From Allodiplogaster sudhausi (Eukaryota; Nematoda; Chromadorea; Rhabditida; Diplogasteridae), in assembly GCA_945643635.1 (NCBI GenBank), contig CALZFC010000005.1, positions 1,691,001-1,755,000 on the forward strand: 64,000 nt of DNA, read 5' to 3'. Under the pieces are notes generated by a model, which worked only from the letters and a program-made list of their open reading frames with translations, did not search any database and was not told the DNA's origin. Made by a program: the position numbers and the translations under genes. Position 1 is the stretch's first letter; every line of letters starts with the position of its first letter. Shown here in pieces: positions 11,294-20,609 of the stretch.

Positions 11294-13116
11294 ATGAGCA
11301 AGGAATACTCGGCAAAGGAGCACAAGGGGAAGAGCTTCGAGAGCAAAGACGCTGTCATCCGCTACATCACTGATGTCCGTTTTCATTTTATTTCTTTTAT
11401 CTACATTTCTATTCTAATACTATCACAGGAATGTGTTCTAAGTATGTATGTCTTCTATCCCCTTCTAAACACATACTTTTCACCCGACCTTGATGACATG
11501 TATGTATGTATATAACTATCTCTCTCTATCTTTTATCTCTCTTTCTCTCTATATTTTCGCTCTCTTTCTCTCTATTTTTCTCTCTCTTTCTCTCTTTCTC
11601 TCGCGCCCTCTCTCCCTCCCTTTCAGCTCTCAGTGCACTCTGATCCGCTGCAAGATGAGTTGAAGGAGGCAACGCTGGCCGCGGCCGGCTCAGACGCCGT
11701 GATGATTGGCGCCCCCGAAGTGCTCCAACTCGGCCAGAATCTCATCCATCTCATCGGCGCCAAACGATGCCTTGACGTCGGTTAGAAGCTGTTTTTCCCT
11801 TTATTGAGAGCGCATTTCGTTGTTTCTGAGCTGATCGATGAAAGAATTCCTTCAACGGTTTACATAATACTTATTTGTTGGCTAACCCTCACTCACTCGG
11901 TCCTCTCAAATCAGGAACTTTCACGGGCGCATCTGCTCTGGCGTGGGCTCTCGCTTCGGCAGATGACTCTTCCATCGTCACCTTCGACGTCGACCACAAG
12001 TACCTCAATGAGGTTTGGCCTTTACAGTCTAGCTATAAGGGTACAAATATTTTTTTATTACTGCAATAATTTGTTGTTGCTTTAAATGCAAACCATCGAA
12101 GCGTGCTTCTATTCCATAATATTTATTGCATCTTTTCCGTTAATATAGACAATTTTTATAGAAAAAATACATATTTATATTCTCAAATCAAAGAAGCTTT
12201 TTATTAGCTATAATACTTTCAGATTGGCATGCCAATCCTGCAGAAGCGACCTGAGCTTTTCCGCAAAATTGACTTCCGCCTCGGAAGTGCGCTCGAGACT
12301 TTGGGTTAGTGATTGAGATATATCTCAATCTATATACAAGGATGACTAGCGACGGAGATTAAACAAGCATCAACTTACAAAAAAATGATAATATGTTTGT
12401 ATTTATTTAACTTAATTTTGTTCGCGTCCTCATAAAATCTGATGTATAGAATAATTCATTGTACATATATGTCACAGACAGCTTGATCGCTGAGGGTCAA
12501 TCAGGCACCTTTGACTTTGCTTTCATCGACGCAGACAAAGTGAACTATCCGTCCTATTATGAGAAGTGGGTTGGCAACAATCTCTTTGAATTGTTCAAAT
12601 AGAATTGCGCACTTGAAGGATCATCAAAACGTTAGTCTTTCCTTGCTTTTAGATGTGTGACACTCCTGCGATCAGGCGGCATCGTCATGGTCGATAATGT
12701 CAGTTCTTATTCCGGATGTCTGATTTATAAATGTTCTCTTTGAGTACTGATTTGTCTTGTTCATTCCTAATTTGCCGCTACATCTCTTTATCCCTTTGAA
12801 ATCTCTTGCACCACATCTCGCTCTCTCCCTCTCTCTCTCTTTTCACTCTCTCTTTTCTCTCTCTCTCTTTTTCACTCTCTCTTTTCTCTCTCTCTCTTTT
12901 CACTCTCTCTTTTCTCTCTCTCTTTCTCTCTCTCACTTTCTCTCTCTCGCCTCCGCTTTCGCTCTGCAGGCCCTCTGGGGTCGCACAGCGCCGTCGCCGG
13001 TGGATTTCAAGGGCGAGGCGATTGACTCGGCGAACCGGCGGATCTCCGCTGATCCGCGGACCCGCAACTCGCTCATTCCTCTCGGGGACGGCGTCCATCT
13101 CGCATTCAAAATTTAG
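11294..13116 (+). CDS. Catechol/caffeoyl-CoA-type O-methyltransferase, complete (COMT-1)
   Basis: Seven exons: 11294-11374, 11627-11780, 11915-12012, 12223-12304, 12478-12565, 12653-12698 and 12970-13116 (TAG), giving 231 residues, normal for this SAM-dependent family. The Rossmann fold shows [18 protein letters not shown] (SAM loop), [12 protein letters not shown] (acidic residue for the ribose), [10 protein letters not shown] (metal and catalytic Asp region) and [15 protein letters not shown]. Phases agree at every junction. The first donor (GAT|GTCCGT) is poor, the others acceptable. The enzyme methylates hydroxyls of catechol-like or other small aromatic acceptors using SAM and a divalent metal; the substrate is not deducible. 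Introns 1 and 6 are CT-rich. AATAAA at 13323-13328 is a candidate poly(A) signal. A reduced paralogue follows at 14430. Confidence 0.93.
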
Positions 13117-13920
13117 ATCGCCATGGATAAAGCGATAAAGAAGCATTTCAATACATTAAAAAGGAAAGAAAAACAAATGTAATATAAACAGTTTCAGATG
13201 GACAATATATAACACTTTAAATATAAGTTTAAATTCTGAAGCTGTTGGTTCAAGGAATTAATAACGTTCGAGGATCCAAGATGGGATAGATTTCGTCGAG
13301 TTTTGCCTACTGGAATCTGAAGAATAAATAAATTATTAAATAAAAGTGTCCAAAAAGTTTACAATTCGATGTCTAACTTGTGTTTCGTGTCAGTCACATC
13401 AATGTTGTATGTGACAAATCAATCTCTATAATTACAGAATGCACATGAATGCCATGTACAAAAAGCCGCATGATTAACTCAAGGTATGAAAAAGTCCAAA
13501 AATACATGTAAAATCCTGAAGGAATAAAAAGCTTTGATTTTTTTTGAAATATATATTTGCTCTGTTGAATTGGAAATACTCAAAGGCCCCTCTCGTTTTG
13601 TAGTCAACGGTGTCGTATATGAGTGAACCAATAATGAAAATATGTATGAATATCCTGTGATGTTGTCATGAGACAGAATTCTCATTGCAAAATATGGTAT
13701 CGAAGTTCCACTTTGTACGGCTCTCATTGGCAGTGACCAGGCGAAAATGGGTATAAACAGGCGAGATTAAAGGAAAATTAGGAGATGGAGTGAAACGGAG
13801 ACAAAGAGAGAGAGAGAGAGAGGGGAGAATGTGAGAGAGAGCGAGAAAATAGAGAGAGCCCAGTGCAACATATGACGGGCAAAGAAGGAAGAGGCATGAA
13901 GAATAGAGAAGGGCTAAAAG

Positions 13921-13962
<42 letters not shown>

Positions 13963-14246
13963 TGAAATGCAAAAAGCGATCAGAGAGTAAGGTAAGTAAC
14001 AAAAAAGGCACATGCTTGGCCGAAATCTTCACAATCAGATCGACGTCAAGATCAGGCCGAAATCACTGATATCGCACAGTCATTATTATCTTATAAGCCG
14101 CTTTAATTTATCTAATAGGTTTCATTTATGGTATTTAACCGTCCATAACCGTAATTTTTCAATCAAAAAGGCAAGATTAACTGATCAAAGATGTAATCTG
14201 TACTTCAAATGTACCTAAATTGAACTTGATCTCTCTCTCTCAACAG
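13117..14246. other. Spacer between the two methyltransferase genes
   Basis: I searched this stretch on both strands for the missing middle exons of the second methyltransferase (the SAM loop, FIDAD and GGIVMVDN motifs) and found none. It contains AT-rich DNA and GA tracts (13806-13850, 13924-13960). Confidence 0.6.
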
Positions 14247-14288
14247 CTTGATCAATTCAATCATATCGAAAACCCCGCCTTCATACAG
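14247..14288 (+). other. Possible 5' exon of COMT-2
   Basis: A 42-nt block bounded by CTCTCAACAG| and CAG|GTACTAG, both good splice consensus. If joined to the acceptor at 14428 (TTCCCAG|AATG), one frame stays open into the ATG at 14430. It may be untranslated leader or an N-terminal extension. Confidence 0.4.
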
Positions 14289-14429
14289 GTACTAGTATAT
14301 TTAAACTCTTTGACAACCACTCGCGTGATCAATGAATCCCCTTGACGTCTTTGCGTTTGGCTTTAGAAATGGATTGAATTCATTGTCTGGACTAGTGAAG
14401 TGGTTTGGAAGAAGTTCTTCCTTCCCAGA

Positions 14430-15190
14430 ATGGTCACTGCGAGTGGTAGTGCGATGTATGCTGGCTTGGACGCGGAGACGGAGGCGGCGCAGCGGGAGGC
14501 CAAGAGCTTCTCCACGCGCAATCCCGTCGTCAAGTACGTCGCAGAAGTCAGCCCGCTCTTTTCCTTTCTCTCACAATCTCTCACTGTCTCTCACTGTCTC
14601 TCACATTCTCTCACTGTCTCTCACAATCTCTCACTGTCTCTCACAATCTCTCACTATCTCTCACTGTCTCTCACTGTCTCTCACAATCTCTCACAATCTC
14701 TCACTGTCTCTCACTGTCTCTCACAATCTCTCACTGTCTCTCACTGTCTCTCACAATCTCTCACTGTCTCTCACAATCTCTCACTGTCTCTCACAATCTC
14801 TCACTATCTCTCACTGTCTCTCACAATCTCTCACTGTCTCTCACAATCTCTCACTGTCTCTCACTGTCTCTCACAATCTCTCACTGTCTCTCACAATCTC
14901 TCACTGTCTCTCACAATCTCTCACTATCTCTCACTGTCTCTCACAATCTCTCACTGTCTCTCACAATCTCTCACTGTCTCTCACTATCTCTCACTATCTC
15001 TCACTGTCTCTCACTGTCTCTCATTCTCTCTCTGTTCCTGCAGGCCCTCTGGGGTGGCACGGCGCCATCTCCGAATGACGTGTGGGGCGTGGCGATCGAC
15101 GAAGTGAATCGAAAGATCGCGGCCGACCCGCGCACTCGCAACACTCTCCTCGCACTCAGCGACGGCGTCCAACTCGTTTTCAAGATTTGA
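14430..15190 (+). CDS. Reduced O-methyltransferase paralogue: first and last exon only (COMT-2)
   Basis: 14430-14546 encodes an N-terminal exon (MVTASGSAMYAGLDAETEAA, then AKSFSTRNPVVKYVAE) aligned to exon 1 of COMT-1 and ending at the same donor position (GAA|GTCAGC). 15044-15190 encodes ALWGGTAPSPNDVWGVAIDE through SDGVQLVFKI and TGA, equal in length (147 nt) to COMT-1 exon 7. Exons 2-6, with the whole SAM-binding core, are absent; exon 1 joins exon 7 in phase 0, giving an 87-residue frame. The intron is a 10-bp minisatellite. AATAAA at 15284-15289 suggests a transcribed 3' end. No methyltransferase activity is expected. Alternatives are a pseudogene with a lucky frame, or an assembly collapse between repeat-filled introns 1 and 6. 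Confidence 0.75.
14571..15020 (+). repeat. 45-unit, 10-bp minisatellite filling the COMT-2 intron
   Basis: The unit is TCACNNTCTC. By eye there are 45 consecutive units: 23 TCACTGTCTC, 16 TCACAATCTC, 5 TCACTATCTC and 1 TCACATTCTC, with no length variants. The order of variants in 14761-14860 is repeated exactly in 14881-14980, a 120-bp higher-order period. The unit has no stop in any forward frame. Confidence 0.97.
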
Positions 15191-15283
15191 TCTTTTCCTT
15201 CTCTCGGACAGTTTTGGCTACTCATTCTCTATATCTACATAAGCAATACTGATTGTGAGACGATTTCCACGCTGAATTTCTAA

Positions 15284-15289
15284 AATAAA
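15284..15289 (+). terminator. Polyadenylation signal AATAAA of COMT-2
   Basis: AATAAA lies 94 nt downstream of the TGA at 15188-15190. Confidence 0.45.
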
Positions 15290-15956
15290 AAAATTCCGAG
15301 ACCCAATTTAACTTCGATCTTGAGCATGTTTCCTCCCCTAGTCAGCCTTATCTTCCTCTCTTCTCTCTCTCTCTTCTTTCACTCTGTACTCCCTTTTCTC
15401 TCTCTCATTCCCTCCCAATCTCTCTCTCTCTCTCGTTCGACCTCATGAACATATGCAAAATTGTAGACATGAGAGCACTAACATGCACATCTCATTTATC
15501 AAAGAAGAATGAAAGAAGAGAACACTGTAGAACCGTTTTGCTTCGGGCAGATTGCGTGATAAAGGTAAAGCCAAAATCGCTTATAGAATTCATAATAAAT
15601 CAGGAGAAAAAAACAAGAGAAAATGAATCGATAAAGCACAGTTCGTGATGGTGCATTTCTTAAGGAAATGATTTTTTTAATGTACTGATTAAAAGAGCAT
15701 TCCGCCTTACACACAAGAAAAGAAAGCGTTGAAAACTACGCTTTTGGCTACGGTTTGAATCGTCATAGAAAATCCTAACGGTTAGGACCGTAGGAATCGG
15801 GTCATTTCAAAGCGTTGGTTTGAAAGCGTTGGGTAAGAAAGCGTTAGAAGCCCTCGGTGAGGGCAAAGCGTTGAGACTAACGCTTTCGTCTCATCATCGC
15901 ACCTGCACCGTCCACCGCCTAATTCTCGCTCATTTATCACTCTCTCTCTCTCTATC

Positions 15957-15987
<31 letters not shown>

Positions 15988-16013
15988 TCTATCGTCTCTG
16001 CCTCCACCATCCT

Positions 16014-16156
16014 CCGGATCAGGTTTTGCTAATTATCTCACTTTTGCGAACAGCATATTTAACTGTTTTCGGCCCTTCTGTGACCAAAACAACAGTTAAA
16101 TAGAATAAAACTAAAATAAAGTTCGCAAAAGTCGATTAATTAGCTAACCTGTTATC
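16014..16156. mobile_element. Small nested hairpin element (MITE-like)
   Basis: CAGGTTTTGCTAATTATCTC with ACTTTTGCGAA (16020-16051) is matched by an imperfect inverted copy at 16121-16150. Inner arms TATTTAACTGTT and AACAGTTAAATA extend the foldback. It is about 140 bp, non-coding and sits inside the larger inverted-repeat element. Confidence 0.65.
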
Positions 16157-16693
16157 CGTTGCGATGTAGGGAGTCGTTGTCGTCGCTTGAACCTAGAGGT
16201 AGACAGAGAGAGAGAGAGAAAGACATTTTGCTCCTGACCGAACCCGAACCACCACCCCCCGCGCGCAATTTTCCCACGTTAACCACCAGGCCACCAACCC
16301 ACCCAAGAACCTTCCGGCATTGGATAACCTAGTGATAGGGCCCCCCCAGGTCATTTGTGCACAGATGTTCTTCTCTCTCTCTCTCATCTTTCTTTCTCTC
16401 TCTCATCTCTCTTTCGTTCTCTCGCCTCTCTTTCTCTCTCATCTCTTTTCTTCTCCCTCTGTCCATGTCTATTAATGATACTAAATGTTTTTTCGAATAA
16501 TTAACACTACAAATGTAAAACAAAGTGGAAGATTTGTGTTTCGCCTTCATTCACAGCCTGTTAATTGTAAGTTGTTTGAGATGCGTGAGAACGGTAATTT
16601 GCATAGTAATAGTTGCTGAATGTGTGCTAATGAGCGAAATACTTTGCGATTATACATGCACTCATTGTCTTGCTCACTGCGGAGAGGGAGAGA

Positions 16694-16725
<32 letters not shown>

Positions 16726-16897
16726 CAGAGACAGGCACAGAGAACGACAGACAGAGAAAGAGAGAGAAGGAGAGAGAGAGAGAGAGAGAGAGAGAAAGAA
16801 GGCGAGAGAGAGAAGAAGGCGAGAGAAGGAAAGACAGATGGATACAGCATTTCAAGTGGGGTCGGATGCGATCGATCAGCATGCAGTGCCGAGAGAC

Positions 16898-16949
<52 letters not shown>

Positions 16950-18129
16950 GAAGAGAGAGAGAAAGAGAGAGAGAGACAGAGGAAGAGAGTGAGTAAACAG
17001 TGGTTATGTTAGGCGACGAAGAATATAACGAAAAAAAAAACATATGTCTTCGTCTTAGTTTCCATTATTATTTCTTTTCTTTTCTTCTCTTTTTACTTCT
17101 CATTTTACCACGTGTGTTACATCTAGTGTTCCATGTTACACCGTATAAATTGAAAAAAAAATTGAAGAAAGTGATTGTAGGGAATAAAATTTTCAAGCCC
17201 TTACGACTCAAGCTCGATATTACAGTTTATTTTTGTGTGAGTACAGGAAATAACAATCCTTCAAACAGAACAAGAATGCAACATTTACAAGCATAGGGAG
17301 ACTTATTCACAGATTTAAAACCCGGTACACATCTAACAACGGCATTTTTTTCTGAAATAGAATAAATATAGGTCAAAAAGAACAAGGAATTTTTTACAGA
17401 AATTAGTCAAACAACGACTAGTAGACAGAAAAACTGAGCGAGGATTAATTCGTACGAGGTAAAAGTTCAACCCTTCCACGATGAGTGAATTCTAAAGCAA
17501 AGCACATAGAATATAAGATAGTCAACAAAGTTAAAATTAGAAAAATAGAAATAAGTGAGAAGGCCACGATTTCTATCCTTCACTGTACAATTTCGCTGTA
17601 TAACTAGGCTCCATTCACTGTACCAGACGAAAAGAGGGTATTGATCCGCCTTGCTAACACATTTGCCGTATTCGATTTTGGCGCGTAGGTCGGAACTTGC
17701 ATGAGCAGACAGAGAAAGCCCCAAAGGTCAGCGACTTCCTTGTCGAATCGAAGATGAAAGAGGAAGTGAGTAGCTTATTCAGCTACGTCAAATTAACAAT
17801 ATAAACAAAACTAAAAGAGTTGGAGACCAAAAAATATCACGAAATTAAATACATATTTAGTGTGTCATATGATTTCAATACTTATCAGAAAACAATTTTC
17901 CGGCCGCAGAGTATTTCTAACGCTTTCCAAAACCCAAAAGCTTTCAATCTCCATTAATGTGACTAAATGTTTTTTTTTCTTTTCCAAATCATTAACACGA
18001 CGAATGTTAGACAAAGTGGAAGAGTTAACAACCTGTTAAATAAGAGAGACAGTGAAGAGAGAGACAGAGAGAGAGAGAGAGAACGAGAGAGACAGTGAAG
18101 AGAAAGTGAAAGAGAGTGAGAGAGACAGT

Positions 18130-18175
<46 letters not shown>

Positions 18176-18444
18176 TGCAAATGATAGTGGTAATGAAGAG
18201 AGAAGCCGATCGCAGATAATTTTGGGAAGCGTACTCCGCAACGCTTTGCAATGAAAAGCGTTGCGATCAACGCTTTGCAAAGCTGAAAATCGTTGCGATC
18301 AACGCTTTGCAAACCTGAAAAGCGTTGGGGGGTCTACGCTTTCCAAAAAGTCGGCCGAGGCGCCTCTAAAAGCGTCATTCTCAACGCTTTCAACCCCAAC
18401 GATATGGCCAAAACGCGTTCTCAACGCTTTATTTTCTTGTGTGT

Positions 18445-18473
18445 AAAATTGACCTAGTTTTTAGGTCAATTTT
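18445..18473. repeat. Perfect 12-bp hairpin inside the right TIR
   Basis: AAAATTGACCTA and its exact complement flank a GTTTT loop. The block is absent from the left TIR, so it is an insertion or a palindrome formed within the right end. Confidence 0.8.
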
Positions 18474-18494
18474 AAGGCGGAATGCTCTTTTAAT

Positions 18495-19081
18495 ATCTGC
18501 GATATTTAACAACGAATACAATGAACAGGCATCCTAATTAGGATATAATGACTAGAAGTAGAGTGAAGTTGGAATCTTAGCATTTAACATTCTCATCTTG
18601 TCATAGGATGCAGAATGGTATAGAAGATGGAAATTAGTTAGAGAGCTAGAAAAGAGGCAAGAGGGAAACCTCACGGACAGGAATGAGCCTACACCTGAAA
18701 GTGAGTGCTGGTGTAGGCTTTCTAGTTGTATTATGGAAAATTTGAGGAGTCTAGGATAACGAGAAAAAGTAAAGTAACTGCTAGGCGTGCAGTTTATTCC
18801 TATTAAAAAGACAAGCGGTCGCCTCACAACTGCCAATTAAAGTCAACTAATCTAGAATAGCCCGTATCAAAATTCCTTATTAATGGCGACAACCGACGAA
18901 CGGTGAAAGGGTAGCGGCTTTATCGCTCTATTAGGAGACAGAAAAAAACATTTTTTGGCTCCTTCGAATTCAATAATTATTAAATAACATATTTGCTACT
19001 TCAATTCCTCTTCACCACTTGGCCGGTAGTCGGATATCTCTTTTTCAATCTGGACTCTTCCTTAGCCTCCGATCGCTTCCC
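18495..19081. other. Spacer downstream of the PDZ gene; probable 3' UTR
   Basis: No coding exon is seen. The stretch directly follows the stop of the minus-strand PDZ gene and probably holds its 3' UTR; a minus-strand AATAAA lies near 18792. A 10-bp inverted repeat (AGCCTACACC, 18686-18719) is also present. Confidence 0.45.
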
Positions 19082-20609
19082 TCATGCAGTGGGCGTGGAT
19101 CGTGGTCGGGCGACTTGCAAGAACAGCCGCTCCCCGCTTGCCTTCACGAACGTTACGGCGGAGAGCTGCAAAAAGAAGAAGTTGAACAAATCAAGATGTG
19201 TCCCCACCTCCTCCATTCAACGGCTCAACATTAGTCGCCAATTCTTGACCTATTCTTCGTCTCTTTATTTCTACAGCCATCTACTTTCTCTCTCACTATA
19301 CACACTTATATAATAACCTTCTGATACCTCCCCAGTTCTCTCTCTCTCTCCTCTTTCTCCCCACCTGATCAGTGACTGGGAGTGCGTTGACAGCGAGAAG
19401 TCTGTCGCCAACTTTGAGTTTCTCAGCCGCGGCAGAGCCTGGCTGGAGAGAAGTGACGAGAATTCCACGTGTTCTCTTCCCGATTCCCATCCCGAGCTGC
19501 TGCTCCGGAATCTGACAGCACAATATATTTACAAAATAACAAAAAGTATCACTAAATAGCTTCAAAGCATCGCACCAATCATATCGTGTATCATATTCAA
19601 ACTACCTTGTTTGTCACAAGAGAGAGAGCACGCATTACTAGCCTTAGAGCAAAAAGAAACCTTTATTTTTTTCCTTGTTACAAAATGTGCGCTCTTCGCC
19701 ATAAAGGAATGTAAGTCGCGTAGGCGCGTGACTGGTTGAATGGGTGCTTAAAGTGGTTGCAGAGGCTGAGGGAAGGGAAAAGGAGAGAGGAAGAGAGTGA
19801 TAGGAAGACTCGAATTTGGATATTCGGGAGAAGAGGACGGCTGGACGCGAGACAATTGGAAGTGGCATCTACATGGGAAAAGCGGAAGGAAGGACGGGCG
19901 GCATGTGCCATCTCTCTGCCTCTCCAAAGCTTGCCATTCTATTCTTCCCCTCTCTATCTCTCCTCTCTCTATCTGTCTCTTTCTCTTTCTCTCTCTTGCT
20001 ATATCGTTCTCTCTTCTAACCACGCTACTAAGCGCGCAAAATGGACAGGGAAACGGCGTTGAAGAGTGCTCGAGAAAGTAGAAAGAGCGCCAGAGTGCAT
20101 TATTTCCAGAAAGAAATAGATTGAAGATGTTCCTGGAGATTCTCCACTTCACTCAGAGACAGTAAAACAGCCTCCTTGTCATAAAGTGCAGATACATCTC
20201 CATCAAATGATTATGGATGGAATGATGACGACAGCCAAGGCAGCGGAGCAGAAGTCAATTACATCTATGCATGGAGTTGCAATCAAAATGTGGCACTTCA
20301 GGTTATGCTAATTAGCCCATGTAATCCGTCTTCTGTTCTCTCTCTTTCTCTCGCTCTCTCTCTCTCTCTCCCGATAACCTTTCTGAGTTCGATGAGCAGA
20401 GTGTCGCTGCCGTCCTCCTTGAGGTTCGGCAGGAGCTTAATATCGGTGCCAGCGACGACTACGGTAGAGGCAGCGGGTGCGGCCGAGCAGGAAGAGGCGG
20501 TGCTGGCGCCGCTGCCCACCGGCGACACGGCCTTCTTGGCCGACGCGTGCATTGTTGGCGGCGCCTTCGTGCCTGCGGCGGCACGCGACGCGGTCGCGGC
20601 TGCGGTTCC
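19082..20609 (-). CDS. mpz-1: PDZ10 and C-terminus of the multi-PDZ protein
   Basis: Exons 20609-20379 (77 codons), 19511-19365 (49) and 19165-19082 (27 plus TGA). The first exon begins with an Ala/Thr/Ser-rich linker and ends in PDZ strand B1 (DTLLIELRK). The second carries the carboxylate loop in atypical form ([13 protein letters not shown]) and [17 protein letters not shown]. The third closes the domain ([18 protein letters not shown]) and ends in the tail ARPRSTPTA. The QLGM loop departs from canonical GLGF. Introns 19166-19364 and 19512-20378 hold CT-rich and unique DNA with no other gene. Confidence 0.9.

Larger units (their letters stand above)
15688..18494. mobile_element. Non-autonomous DNA transposon-like element with TIRs and AAAGCGTT subterminal repeats
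   Basis: The left end ATTAAAAGAGCATTCCGCCT (15688 on), continuing through ACACACAAGAAAAGAAAGCG, reappears inverted at 18417-18494. The right arm carries an extra 29-bp palindrome (18445-18473). A TA dinucleotide borders the inner repeat on both sides (15690-15691 and 18491-18492), which would fit a TA target duplication. The octamer AAAGCGTT or its complement occurs at least six times at the left end (15721-15890) and seven at the right (18238-18430), plus once near 17919. No transposase-like frame is present; the interior is GA/CT repeat, a nested hairpin element and a repeated ~95-bp block (16470-16565 and 17953-18050). The superfamily is unassigned. Confidence 0.65.

Noticed and set aside
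14571..15020. CRISPR-like array
   Set aside because: Units are 10 bp, contiguous and without spacers, in a eukaryotic intron; this is a minisatellite.
14332..15107. Long Ser/Leu/His-repeat proteins across the minisatellite
   Set aside because: As a normal product: the region is better explained as an intron between two conserved methyltransferase exons; retention is kept only as a hypothesis.
16525..17012. Overlapping Glu/Arg-rich plus-strand frames
   Set aside because: All frames are open at once because of GA dinucleotide repeats inside the transposon-like element.
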